Both the position numbers and the translations under genes were made by a program. A DNA stretch of 64,000 nucleotides from Pseudomonas sp. URIL14HWK12:I12 (GTDB lineage: Bacteria > Pseudomonadota > Gammaproteobacteria > Pseudomonadales > Pseudomonadaceae): NCBI RefSeq assembly GCF_003097135.1, contig NZ_QEQL01000004.1, positions 434,001-498,000 on the forward strand, read 5' to 3'. This document shows, piece by piece, positions 48,001 to 56,962 of this stretch. The first letter of the stretch is position 1, and every line of letters starts with the position of its first letter. The notes under the pieces were generated by a model. The model made no database searches and was not told where the DNA came from. It saw only the letters and a program-made list of their open reading frames with translations.

Positions 48001-49371
48001 ATGTCTGAACGCAATGTGATCAATGCACAGGTCAGCCCCAAGGGTAGCCTGGAGGTGCTCTCGCACCGTGAAGTGCAGCAACTGAGCGAAGCCGGCTCAG
48101 GCCGCATGTATCAACTGTTCCGCCAGTGCGCCCTGGCCATTCTCAACACCGGCGCCCATGTCGATAATGCCAAGACCATTCTGGATGCGTACCGGGACTT
48201 CGAGGTCCGTATCCACCAGCAAGACCGCGGTGTGCGCCTGGAGCTGCTCAACGCCCCGGCCGACGCTTTCGTCGACGGCGAGATGATCGCCTCCACCCGC
48301 GAAATGCTGTTCAGTGCCCTGCGTGACATCGTCTACACCGAGAACGAGCTGGGTAATACTGCCTTCGACCTGGAGAGCTCCAGCGGCATCACCGATTACG
48401 TGTTCCACCTGCTGCGCAACGCCCGCACCCTGCGCGCAGGCGTGGAGCCCAAGCTGGTGGTGTGCTGGGGTGGCCATTCGATCAATACCGAGGAATACAA
48501 GTACACCAAAAAGGTCGGCCACGAGCTGGGCCTGCGCAAGCTGGATATCTGCACCGGCTGCGGCCCAGGTGTCATGAAAGGCCCGATGAAAGGCGCGACC
48601 ATCGCCCACGCCAAGCAACGCAGCAGCGGCGGGCGCTACCTGGGCCTGACCGAGCCTGGCATCATCGCCGCCGAGGCGCCGAACCCGATCGTCAACGAGC
48701 TGGTGATCCTGCCCGACATCGAAAAACGCCTGGAAGCCTTCGTGCGCGTCGGCCATGGCATCATCATCTTCCCCGGCGGCGCCGGCACGGCCGAGGAATT
48801 CCTCTACCTGCTGGGCATCCTGATGCACCCGGAAAACCACGAGCTGCCCTTCCCGGTGATCCTCACCGGCCCGGCTAACGCAGCAGCTTACCTGGAACAG
48901 CTGGATGCCTTCGTCGCCGCCACCCTCGGCGAAGCGGCGCGCAAGCATTACCAAATCATCATCGACAACCCTTCCGAAGTCGCGCGGCAGATGGCTGAGG
49001 GGTTGCAGGCAGTCAAACGCTTCCGCAGGGAAAAAGCCGATGCGTTTCACTTCAACTGGCTGCTCAAGATCGACGAACCCTTCCAGCACCCGTTCGACCC
49101 CACCCATGCCAATATGAAGGCGCTGGCGCTGCACAAGGGCCTGCCGCCCCACGAGTTGGCGGCCAATCTGCGCCGGGCGTTTTCCGGAATCGTCGCCGGC
49201 AACGTGAAGGACAAAGGCATCCGCATGATCGAAGAGCACGGGCCGTATGAGATTCACGGGGACCGCGAGATCATGGAGCCATTGGACAAGCTGCTGCAGG
49301 CCTTCGTGGATCAGCACCGGATGAAGTTGCCGGGTGGGGCGGCGTACGAGCCCTGCTACCGCGTGATCTGA
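48001..49371 (+). CDS. ppnN: Nucleotide 5'-monophosphate nucleosidase PpnN (LOG family)
   Basis: 456 residues, the length of E. coli PpnN (YgdH). The LOG-family Rossmann core is present: KLVVCWGGHSINTEEYKYTKKVG, TGCGPGVMKGPMKGA and the PGGAGTAEE motif at about residue 260, which is the active-site loop. The N-terminal and C-terminal helical arms present in PpnN but not in short LOG proteins are retained. It hydrolyses nucleotide monophosphates to base and ribose 5-phosphate and is controlled by (p)ppGpp. The ATG at 48001 matches known N-termini. Confidence 0.93.
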   Translation: MSERNVINAQVSPKGSLEVLSHREVQQLSEAGSGRMYQLFRQCALAILNTGAHVDNAKTILDAYRDFEVRIHQQDRGVRLELLNAPADAFVDGEMIASTREMLFSALRDIVYTENELGNTAFDLESSSGITDYVFHLLRNARTLRAGVEPKLVVCWGGHSINTEEYKYTKKVGHELGLRKLDICTGCGPGVMKGPMKGATIAHAKQRSSGGRYLGLTEPGIIAAEAPNPIVNELVILPDIEKRLEAFVRVGHGIIIFPGGAGTAEEFLYLLGILMHPENHELPFPVILTGPANAAAYLEQLDAFVAATLGEAARKHYQIIIDNPSEVARQMAEGLQAVKRFRREKADAFHFNWLLKIDEPFQHPFDPTHANMKALALHKGLPPHELAANLRRAFSGIVAGNVKDKGIRMIEEHGPYEIHGDREIMEPLDKLLQAFVDQHRMKLPGGAAYEPCYRVI

Positions 49372-49418
49372 AGGTAGCGCAGCGCCGGCGGTGCCGGCCT
49401 TCCAGGGGGTGATGAACC

Positions 49419-50357
49419 TCAGCCCGTGGGAGGCTGGCTCGCCGGGCGACGCGCGACGGGCGACGCACAGCTCAGATGCTCGACCAGAAAGTCGACGAAC
49501 ACCCGCACCCGCGCCGGCATGGCCGCGCCCCCTACGAACACCACGTTGATCGGCTCGCGGTCACCGGGGTTGAAGGCCTCCAGCAGCGGCACCAGTTCCC
49601 CTCTCGCGATTTCTTCCACCACTGAAAATGCGCCCACGCGCGCGATACCTGCGCCCATGCGCGCCAGATGTGCCAAGGCCTCGCCATTGCTGCACTCGAT
49701 GCTGCCGTTGACCTTCAGCGAAACCACCTCACCTGCGCGGCGAAACGGCCAGTCGGGGTTCGCGCGGCGGAAGTTGAAGCGCAGGCAATTGTGCCTGGCC
49801 AGGTCTTCTGGCACCTGCGGCGTGCCATGGCGGGCCAGGTAGGCCGGTGACGCCACCACCACCTGGCCGGTTTCCCCCACGCAGCGGGCGGTCAGTGGGC
49901 TGTCGGGCAGGTCGCCGAAGCGCACTGCGACATCGGCCTGGCCGGCAAGGATGTCCACCACCTCATCGCTTAGGGTCACGTCGACCCGCACCTGGGGGTA
50001 GCGCTCGCTGAAGGCGGCCACCAGCGGCAGCAAGGTAATGCGCCCGTGCGCGAGGGACGCGCTGACGCGCAGGCGGCCGCTGGGCACACCCTTGTCGGTG
50101 ATGGCCTGCTCCACCTCAGCGAGGTCGGCCAGAATGCGCCGGGCACCGCGCAGGTAGGCCTGGCCTTCGCTGGTGAGCGTCAGCGCCCGGGTGGTGCGCA
50201 GCAGCAGGCGTGTACCCATGCGCTGCTCGCAGCGGCTGATCACCCGGCTCACCGCCGAGGGCGTCAGGCCCAGCGCACGAGCGGCAGCCGACAAGCTGCC
50301 CTGCTCCACCACGCACACGAACACTTCCATTTCACCCGATCGCCCTGCCACATCCAT
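49419..50357 (-). CDS. LysR-family transcriptional regulator
   Basis: 312 residues. The N-terminal helix-turn-helix is FVCVVEQGSLSAAARALGLTPSAVSRVISR; the substrate-binding domain follows, with the usual ASLAHGRITLLPLVAAF and ADVAVRFGDLPDSPL blocks of the AaeR/DmlR group. The start at 50357 was chosen because GGAGG lies five bases upstream, although another ATG is one codon earlier. It is divergent from an MFS exporter gene, with 99 bases between, and probably controls it. Confidence 0.9.
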   Translation of the reverse strand: MDVAGRSGEMEVFVCVVEQGSLSAAARALGLTPSAVSRVISRCEQRMGTRLLLRTTRALTLTSEGQAYLRGARRILADLAEVEQAITDKGVPSGRLRVSASLAHGRITLLPLVAAFSERYPQVRVDVTLSDEVVDILAGQADVAVRFGDLPDSPLTARCVGETGQVVVASPAYLARHGTPQVPEDLARHNCLRFNFRRANPDWPFRRAGEVVSLKVNGSIECSNGEALAHLARMGAGIARVGAFSVVEEIARGELVPLLEAFNPGDREPINVVFVGGAAMPARVRVFVDFLVEHLSCASPVARRPASQPPTG

Positions 50358-50456
50358 CATTGCCTCCAGCGCAAAGGTGCTTGCCAAAATCGCGGGCTAC
50401 CGCCCTGGACCGGCCGATCGTAACCTTTTGCGCACAGATCAGGAGCTTTATTTCTT

Positions 50457-51638
50457 ATGCGTATCAACCTTCCCCTCGTTGCCCTGGCCATCGGCGCCTT
50501 CGGCATCGGTGTCACCGAATTCGCCCCGATGGGCATGCTGCCCGGCATCGCCGAAGACCTGGGCGTGTCGATTCCCACCGCCGGGCTGTTGATCAGTGCC
50601 TACGCATTGGGCGTGCTGATCGGTGCCCCGTTGATGACACTGGCCACTACCCGGGTGCCCCGGCGCTACCTGCTGATCGGGCTGATGGGCATTTTCACGC
50701 TCGGCAACCTGCTGGCCGCCCTGGCCAGCGACTACCAAAGCCTGTTGCTGGCACGGGTGGTCACCTCGCTGAACCACGGCGCGTTCTTCGGCGTAGGCTC
50801 GGTGGTGGCAGCCAACGTGGTGGCTCCGGAGAAGCGCGCAGGGGCGGTGGCTGCAATGTTCATGGGGCTGACCATCGCCACCATTGGCGGGGTGCCGCTG
50901 GCGACGTGGTTCGGCGAGCTGTTCGGTTGGCGCACGGCGTTCTGGGGCATCGCCGGGTTGGGTATGGTCGCCATGCTGGCGCTGTGGCTCGCGCTGCCGC
51001 AGGTGCCGTTGCCGAAAAACGACGGCGTGCTGGCCGAAATCCGGGTGCTTGGCCGTGGCCCGGTATTGGCGGCGCTGGCGCTGACGGTGGTGGGCTCCAG
51101 CGCGATGTTTACCGTGTTCACTTACATCGCCCCGATCCTGCGCGGCGAAACCCAGGCTTCTACCGCGTTCGTGACAGCGATGCTGGTGCTGTTCGGGGTG
51201 GGGCTGACACTGGGCAACCTCTGGGGTGGCAAGGCCGCCGACCGTTCTGTGGACCGTACGCTGATCGTGTCGCTGAGCGTGCTGATTGCCACCCTGCTGG
51301 CGTTCACCGTCCTGATGCGCTGGCCGCTGCCGGCGGCGCTCGCCATCCTGGCTTGGGGCGTGGCCAGTTTCGCCCTGGTACCGCCGCTGCAAATGCGCGT
51401 GATGGAAGCGGCCCACGACGCGCCAAACCTGGCCTCTGCGGTCAATATTGGGGCCTTCAACCTGGGCAATGCCATCGGTGCGGCACTGGGGGGCTGGGTG
51501 ATCGACGCCGGCTTGGGGTACCCCGCCGTATCGCTGGCAGGCGCCGCCATGGCCGGGCTGGGGCTGCTGATGGTGCTGGCGTTCGCCTGGCGCGGCCGCA
51601 CCCAGGCACGCCGCCCCGTGGCTGCGCAATGCCTGTAA
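50457..51638 (+). CDS. MFS transporter, DHA1 (AraJ) type, LysR-controlled
   Basis: 393 residues with twelve predicted helices. LVALAIGAFGIGVTEFAPMGMLPGIAEDLGVS and LLISAYALGVLIGAPLMTLATTRVPRR are DHA1/AraJ hallmarks, and SLNHGAFFGVGSVVAANVVAPEKRAGA is the fourth-helix block. An exporter of unknown substrate, divergent from the LysR gene. It resembles the product of 44549-45736, so the two may be paralogues. Confidence 0.9.
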   Translation: MRINLPLVALAIGAFGIGVTEFAPMGMLPGIAEDLGVSIPTAGLLISAYALGVLIGAPLMTLATTRVPRRYLLIGLMGIFTLGNLLAALASDYQSLLLARVVTSLNHGAFFGVGSVVAANVVAPEKRAGAVAAMFMGLTIATIGGVPLATWFGELFGWRTAFWGIAGLGMVAMLALWLALPQVPLPKNDGVLAEIRVLGRGPVLAALALTVVGSSAMFTVFTYIAPILRGETQASTAFVTAMLVLFGVGLTLGNLWGGKAADRSVDRTLIVSLSVLIATLLAFTVLMRWPLPAALAILAWGVASFALVPPLQMRVMEAAHDAPNLASAVNIGAFNLGNAIGAALGGWVIDAGLGYPAVSLAGAAMAGLGLLMVLAFAWRGRTQARRPVAAQCL

Positions 51639-51646
51639 AAACGCCG

Positions 51647-51667
51647 GCGGTCTGCCTTCCAGACCGC
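51647..51667 (+). terminator. Terminator-like hairpin after the DHA1 gene
   Basis: A perfect 8-base stem (GCGGTCTG with CAGACCGC) and 5-base loop start 9 bases after the stop. The tail is not T-rich, so efficiency is uncertain. Confidence 0.6.
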
Positions 51668-51734
51668 TTGGCAGGCCAGGCGGCATCCTGAACCTGGCCT
51701 AAGCTCTACTCATGGCACCGCTGTTGGAGTGATC

Positions 51735-54700
51735 ATGGGCGCACAGTGGAATACCTCGCCAGGCAACCCTGCCACGGCCGAACAGGCCGCAGAGGCGGAG
51801 CCCTCGGCGCCCCGCCCCCGCCGCCGGCGTGGTCGCAATCGAAGGCTGCTGGGGTTGGCCCTGGTGCTTGGCCTGCTGGCGGCGGCAGGATTCGCAGCCC
51901 GTGAAGAAATGCGCACTTCGCGCTGGCAAGCCTGGGCGCTGGCGGACCTTGCGACGAAGCTGACCTGGACAGTGCAGCCTGGCCCCAGCGATTCGATGGT
52001 CTACCCTGGCAACGGCCCGTTCGATGAGCGCCTTGGCTACAGCCACCTAGGTGAATACCTAGCCCGCTTGCGCTCGCACCACTTCCTGATCACCGAACAG
52101 GCACGCTTCTCGCCGGCGCTCAAACGTTACGCCGAGCACGACTTGTTCGTTCCCTACCCTGAAAAACCACAGGCCGGCTTGCACATCACAGACTGCCGCG
52201 CCGGTACGGTGTACCGCTTTGAGTACCCACTGCAGTTGTACAAGCGCTTTGAAGATATCCCGCCGCTGGTGGTGGGCAGCCTGTTGTTCATCGAAGACCG
52301 CCACCTGCTCGATGCACAGCACCCCACCCTCAACCCGGCTGTCGACTGGCCGCGCTTTGCCCGGGCCGCCTGGTCGCAGGTTGCCCGCCTGCTGGGCCTG
52401 CCAGGCCAGTCTGCTGGCGGCAGCACCCTGGCGACACAGCTGGAGAAGTATCGCCATTCGGCCGGCGGGCTCACCGACTCAGGCCCGGAAAAACTTCGGC
52501 AAATGTTCTCGGCCAGCGTGCGCGCCTACCAAGGTGGCGAGCAGACCCTGCTGGCACGGCAGAACATTCTGCGCGATTACTTGAACAGTGTGCCGCTCTC
52601 GGCCGTGCCAGGCCACGGCGAGGTGCACGGCCTGGCCGAGGGCCTGCGGGTGTGGTACGGCGCCGATTTCGAACAAGCCAACCGCCTGCTGGCGAGCACT
52701 GGCAGCGATGCCCAAACAATGGCGGCAAGGGGCCTGGCGCTGCGCCAGGTACTCTCACTGATGATCGCCCAGCGCCGGCCCTCGCACTTTCTGAGCCGTG
52801 GCCATGAGGAGCTTGACCGCCTCACCGACGCGCATATCCGCCTGCTCGCCAGCCACGGCATTCTCACCAGTGCCCAGGCCAGCGCTGCGTTGCAGAGCCT
52901 ACTGCAATGGCGCGACTGGGCCAGGGAGCCCACCTGGGAGCCCTATGCCAACGACAAGGGCGGTATCGTCACCCGCAGCCGCCTTGCCGGCCTGCTGGGC
53001 ACTTCGCTGTACGACCTGGACCGGCTTGACCTGGCCGCCACCACCACGCTGGACAACCGCCTGCAGAATCAGGTCACCCAGTACCTCAAGCACCTGGCGG
53101 ACCCAGCCTATGCCAAACAAACCGGGCTGATCGGTGACAGCCTGCTGACCCCAACCAGCACCGGTGAGGTGAAGTACAGCTTCACCCTCTTCGAAAACCA
53201 CGATGGCGCCGCACGAGTAAGGGTGCAGACCGACAACACCGACCAACCCTTCGACATCAACGAAGGCAGCAAGCTGGAGCTGGGCTCGACAGCCAAGCTG
53301 CGCGTGCTGGCCAGTTACCTTCAGATCATCGCCGAGCTGCACCAGCGTTACGGCGGTAAGCCACCGGCAGAACTGCGCCGCATCGACCGAGGTATCGACC
53401 CGCAGGATCGGCTCAGCCACTGGGCGCTGGACTACCTTACCCGCAACCCCGGCGCGCCCCTGGCACCGATGGTGGACGCGGCGCTTGAGCGCAGCTATTC
53501 GGCCAACCCCGGCGAGCGCTTTTTCACCGGCGGCGGCATCCACGTGTTCGGCAACTTCCGCCGCCAGGACAACGACCGCACCCCCACACTCAAGGAGGCA
53601 CTGCGCGAATCGATCAACCTGCCGTTCATCCGCCTGATGCGCGACATCGTGCGCTACACCCTTTACCAGGCGCCGGGCGATCGCGCCGCCCTGCTCAAGG
53701 ACGACGACGACCCCCGCCGGCAGCAATACCTGGCGCAATTCGCTGACCGTGAAGGCACTGAGTACCTGCGCAGGTTCTGGCGCAAGTACGAGGGCAAGCC
53801 CAGCGACCAGCGGCTGGACACCTTCCTCGATGGCTTGAACCCCACGCCGGTACGGCTGGCGGCGGTGTACCGCTACCTGTTCCCGCAGGCGCCCCGGGCG
53901 CAGTTCGATGCTTTCGTTCGCCAACACTGGCAAGGCAACCCGCTGAGCGACAAGCGCCTGGGGCAAATGTATGGGCAATACGGCCCAGGCGCCTACAACC
54001 TGCCCGACCAGGGCTATATCGCCCGCGTTCACCCGCTGGACCTGTGGTTGCTTGGCTACCTGCTGCAGTACCCGGACGCAAGCCTGGGCCAGGCCATCGA
54101 CGCCAGTGAGCACGAACGCCAGGAAGTCTACGGCTGGCTGTTCAACAGCAAGCACCGTAGCGCCCGCGACACGCGCATTCGTACGATGCTCGAGATCGAA
54201 GCCTTCACGGACATCCACCAGCGGTGGCAGCAGCTGGGGTACCCGTTCGACCACCTGGTGCCGTCACTGGCGACCGCGATCGGCAGCTCAGGCGACCGCC
54301 CGGCCGCACTGGCCGAGCTGATCGGCATCATACTCAATGACGGCGTGCGCTTGCCCACAGTGCGTATCGACCAACTGCATTTTGCCCAAGGCACCCCCTA
54401 TGAGGCCGTGGCACAAGCCGACACCGGCCGCGGTGAACGGGTGATGCCGGTGGAAGTGGCCCGTGCCTTGCGCCTGGCCTTGGGCGCCGTGGTGGCCGAC
54501 GGTACGGCGCGGCGGGTGTCCCAGGTTTTCACCCAGGCCGATGGCGCCCCCATGGCCATGGGCGGCAAGACAGGCACCGGCGACAACCGTATCGAAAGCT
54601 TCGGCAGCGGCGGGCGGCTGGTCGGCTCGCGGGCGGTCAACCGCACCGGCACGTTCGTGTTCTACCTGGGCGAGCGCTACTTCGGCACCCTGACTGCGTA

Positions 54701-54854
54701 TGTACCGGGCAAAGCCTCGGCGAACTTCCGTTTCACCTCGGCGCTGCCGGTGCAAGTGCTCAAGGGCATGGCGCCGATTCTACAACCCTGGCTGGACGAC
54801 CAAGGCTGCAGAGCACCCGCAGGCAACCGACCAGCGGACTTGCAGCCTTTTTAA
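51735..54854 (+). CDS. Large bifunctional penicillin-binding-protein-like enzyme with altered transglycosylase motif
   Basis: 1039 residues, longer than usual class A PBPs (about 750-850). A basic stretch and one membrane helix lie at about residues 25-55. The GT51 domain has IEDRHLLDAQH near residue 185 and GGSTLATQLEKY near 233, but the motif RKxxE seems to read LRQMFS, losing the usual second glutamate. The transpeptidase has GSTAK (about 517), SIN in ALRESINLPF (about 625) and KTGT (about 943), so the acylation centre looks intact. It should act in periplasmic peptidoglycan synthesis. GGAG precedes the ATG; a GTG two codons earlier is possible. The stop lies in the PadR operator. Confidence 0.82.
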   Translation: MGAQWNTSPGNPATAEQAAEAEPSAPRPRRRRGRNRRLLGLALVLGLLAAAGFAAREEMRTSRWQAWALADLATKLTWTVQPGPSDSMVYPGNGPFDERLGYSHLGEYLARLRSHHFLITEQARFSPALKRYAEHDLFVPYPEKPQAGLHITDCRAGTVYRFEYPLQLYKRFEDIPPLVVGSLLFIEDRHLLDAQHPTLNPAVDWPRFARAAWSQVARLLGLPGQSAGGSTLATQLEKYRHSAGGLTDSGPEKLRQMFSASVRAYQGGEQTLLARQNILRDYLNSVPLSAVPGHGEVHGLAEGLRVWYGADFEQANRLLASTGSDAQTMAARGLALRQVLSLMIAQRRPSHFLSRGHEELDRLTDAHIRLLASHGILTSAQASAALQSLLQWRDWAREPTWEPYANDKGGIVTRSRLAGLLGTSLYDLDRLDLAATTTLDNRLQNQVTQYLKHLADPAYAKQTGLIGDSLLTPTSTGEVKYSFTLFENHDGAARVRVQTDNTDQPFDINEGSKLELGSTAKLRVLASYLQIIAELHQRYGGKPPAELRRIDRGIDPQDRLSHWALDYLTRNPGAPLAPMVDAALERSYSANPGERFFTGGGIHVFGNFRRQDNDRTPTLKEALRESINLPFIRLMRDIVRYTLYQAPGDRAALLKDDDDPRRQQYLAQFADREGTEYLRRFWRKYEGKPSDQRLDTFLDGLNPTPVRLAAVYRYLFPQAPRAQFDAFVRQHWQGNPLSDKRLGQMYGQYGPGAYNLPDQGYIARVHPLDLWLLGYLLQYPDASLGQAIDASEHERQEVYGWLFNSKHRSARDTRIRTMLEIEAFTDIHQRWQQLGYPFDHLVPSLATAIGSSGDRPAALAELIGIILNDGVRLPTVRIDQLHFAQGTPYEAVAQADTGRGERVMPVEVARALRLALGAVVADGTARRVSQVFTQADGAPMAMGGKTGTGDNRIESFGSGGRLVGSRAVNRTGTFVFYLGERYFGTLTAYVPGKASANFRFTSALPVQVLKGMAPILQPWLDDQGCRAPAGNRPADLQPF

Positions 54855-54878
54855 GATATATCTTAAGGTATATCTTAA
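54851..54878 (+). promoter_or_regulatory. Double PadR-type operator
   Basis: A perfect 16-base palindrome (TTAAGATATATCTTAA, 54851-54866) is followed at once by a second half-matching copy (GGTATATCTTAA). It starts at the stop of the penicillin-binding gene and ends 21 bases before the PadR start. PadR-family regulators bind ATAT-centred dyads like this; autoregulation of the padR-siderophore reductase pair is the likely function. Confidence 0.8.
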
Positions 54879-54898
54879 ATAACCAAGCAGAGACCCCA

Positions 54899-55411
54899 AT
54901 GAAACATCATCATCCCCCAGACCGCGAGCGTGGCGGCCGCGGCCATCGCGTGTTTGCCCCAGGCGATCTCAAAGTGCTCCTGCTGGACCTGCTCAGCGAC
55001 GAGCCCTGCCACGGCTACGACCTGATCCGCAAGATCGAAGCAATGTTCGATGGCCGCTATAGCCCTAGCCCCGGCGTGATCTACCCCACCCTGACCTTTC
55101 TCGAAGAAAGCGACCTGATTGCCCCGGGAAGCGATGGCGCTAAAAAGCGCTACCAGCTCACCGAGATTGGCCGCGCTTACCTGGCTGACCAGCATGTAGC
55201 GCTGCAAGGCGCCCGCGAGCGGATCGAGGTTAGCCGGCACGCATTGCGTGGCCATGATCGCCCCGAGGAAATCCATGAGGCGGTGCATAACCTGCGGCAC
55301 GCCTTGAAAATGCACCACGGCCGCTGGACGCCCGAGGAAATCGTGCGCGTTCGCGACCTGCTCAACGCCACTGCCCGGGCCGTCGCCGGCGGCGCTGCCT
55401 TAGAGGAGTAA
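54899..55411 (+). CDS. PadR-family regulator, YqjI-like metal sensor
   Basis: 170 residues. The His-rich start MKHHHPPDRERGGRGH resembles the metal-binding N-terminus of E. coli YqjI, a nickel-responsive repressor of the siderophore reductase gene yqjH. The PadR winged helix follows: LLLDLLSDEPCHGYDLIRKIEAMF and YSPSPGVIYPTLTFLEESDLI. The C-terminal helices have another His cluster (NLRHALKMHHGRW). The adjacent SIP gene, 4 bases on, matches the yqjI/yqjH pairing, and a double operator lies just upstream. Confidence 0.9.
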   Translation: MKHHHPPDRERGGRGHRVFAPGDLKVLLLDLLSDEPCHGYDLIRKIEAMFDGRYSPSPGVIYPTLTFLEESDLIAPGSDGAKKRYQLTEIGRAYLADQHVALQGARERIEVSRHALRGHDRPEEIHEAVHNLRHALKMHHGRWTPEEIVRVRDLLNATARAVAGGAALEE

Positions 55412-55415
55412 CGCT

Positions 55416-56183
55416 ATGACACAAGCCATTCACCGGGTCATGCATGAAATCAAGCGCCGCCGCCTGCGAGTGTTGCGCGTGACCGAATTGACCCCTCGCA
55501 TGCGCCGTATCACCCTGGGCGGCGAACAGTTGTCCGGCTTCTATAGCCCGGGCGCCGATGACCACATCAAACTGTTCTTCGCCTCCAACGCAGCTGAAGA
55601 GGCCGCATTGGCACAACTGCTGGCCGGGGGTGACGGCGGCCCGCACAAACCGGCCATGCGCGACTACACCCCGCGGCGCATCGACCTGGAACGCGGCGAG
55701 CTGGACATCGACTTCGTGATCCATGGCGACGGCCCTGCTTCCACCTGGGCCGAGCGCGCGCAGCCCGGCGATCACCTGCACATCGCCGGCCCGCGCGGCT
55801 CGCTGATCGTGCCGGACATCTTCGACAGTTACCTGCTGATCGGTGACGAAACCGCGCTGCCGGCCATCGCCCGGCGCCTCGAGGAACTGCCCGCGCATCG
55901 CCAAGCACTGGTGGTGGTACAAATCGAAGACGACGCCGAGCGCCAGCCACTGCACAGCGCCGCCGGCCTGCAGGTGATATGGGCCCTGCGGCATCAGGCT
56001 GACCTTTTGCAGACGGTGCGCGAGCTAACATTGCCAGCAGGGCAATTGTGGGCGTGGGTAGCCACCGAAAAAGGCCTGGCCCGCCAGATCAAGGCAGCGT
56101 TGCTCGACCACCATCAGGTGCCCGAGGCGAACGTCAAAGCGGCCGGCTACTGGCGCGCCGAAGGCACGCCTGAGCAAGAATGA
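55416..56183 (+). CDS. Siderophore-interacting (ferric-siderophore reductase) protein, YqjH/ViuB family
   Basis: 255 residues. The FAD-binding domain has RRRLRVLRVTELTPRMRRITLGG and the core MRDYTPRRID (RxYTxR), and the NAD(P)H-binding half has FDSYLLIGDETALPAIARRLEELP and the ending VKAAGYWRAEGT, typical of SIP/ViuB/YqjH. It reduces ferric siderophores in the cytoplasm to release iron. It is 4 bases from padR and shares its promoter. The last 37 bases overlap the convergent Pr6Pr gene. Confidence 0.93.
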   Translation: MTQAIHRVMHEIKRRRLRVLRVTELTPRMRRITLGGEQLSGFYSPGADDHIKLFFASNAAEEAALAQLLAGGDGGPHKPAMRDYTPRRIDLERGELDIDFVIHGDGPASTWAERAQPGDHLHIAGPRGSLIVPDIFDSYLLIGDETALPAIARRLEELPAHRQALVVVQIEDDAERQPLHSAAGLQVIWALRHQADLLQTVRELTLPAGQLWAWVATEKGLARQIKAALLDHHQVPEANVKAAGYWRAEGTPEQE

Positions 56184-56797
56184 CGGTCGACGGCCCACAG
56201 CATTGCACCGATGCCGAGAAAGCCCGCGAGAATCATCAGTGCGTTGAGCAGCACTCGCGGGTAACCCAAAGCGCCGACGTCCAGAAACGGATAGGGCCAC
56301 GTGCCGATGACCTGCCCGCGCAGGAGGGTAAACCCGAAATACGCCACTGGGTATAGCGCCCACAGCGGCAGGTGCCAACCGCGCAGATGGCCGCGTGGCA
56401 CCGCCCACCACCAGAACCCAAGGCATAGCAGCGGCATGACATCATGCAGTAATTCGTTGACCAGCCATTGCCAACCCTGAGGTTGCCAAAGGCTTCGCAG
56501 CAACAGGCTATAGGCGATACCCACCAGCAACAGGCTGCAGGTGATCCCGCCGACCACCCCCGGCCGTTGGAAAAACCGCGCGGTGGCAGTAGCCGGCACA
56601 CTGGCGGCGGCAGTGAATGCCGCAGCTGCGAGGGTATTGGACAGCACCGTGAAATAACTGAAGAAATTCACCAACCCGCCCAGCAGGCTAGCCTGCACCT
56701 CATACCGCATTGCTAACACCAGGTACAGCTGCAGCGCCAGCGCGAACCACCCCACCACCGCTACCGCCGCGATCCAGGATCGCCCTTTCATGCTCAT
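56147..56797 (-). CDS. Pr6Pr-family membrane protein
   Basis: 216 residues with about six membrane helices. GGLVNFFSYFTVLSNTLAAAAF, ELLHDVMPLLCLGFWWWAVPRG and WALYPVAYFGFTLLRGQVIGTWPYPFLDVGALGY are typical of the Pr6Pr/FAR-17a/AIG1-like family in bacteria. Function unknown. An ATG two codons in is an equal start. It is divergent from the TonB-dependent receptor and overlaps the SIP gene at its 3' end. Confidence 0.85.
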   Translation of the reverse strand: MSMKGRSWIAAVAVVGWFALALQLYLVLAMRYEVQASLLGGLVNFFSYFTVLSNTLAAAAFTAAASVPATATARFFQRPGVVGGITCSLLLVGIAYSLLLRSLWQPQGWQWLVNELLHDVMPLLCLGFWWWAVPRGHLRGWHLPLWALYPVAYFGFTLLRGQVIGTWPYPFLDVGALGYPRVLLNALMILAGFLGIGAMLWAVDRHSCSGVPSARQ

Positions 56798-56909
56798 TCC
56801 ATGCCCGCTTCAAGTGCGCGCAGGTTACCTGCTGCACGCTCAAAAAGCTTCTGCGGCGCCTCTTGCGGCCCGATTCGAGGTGTGAAAAATCTTTCAAAAG
56901 AGCGTAAAC

Positions 56910-56923
56910 GTTATGTTATAACA
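56910..56923. promoter_or_regulatory. Putative Zur box upstream of the TonB receptor
   Basis: GTTATGTTATAACA contains a perfect palindromic core (TGTTATAACA, 56914-56923) and matches the GTTATA/TATAAC character of proteobacterial Zur sites. It lies 40 bases before the receptor ATG, where repressor binding would block transcription. Inference from sequence only. Confidence 0.65.
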
Positions 56924-56962
56924 ATTGGCTCTTTCATTGTTTTCACTTTCAAGGACGCATCA

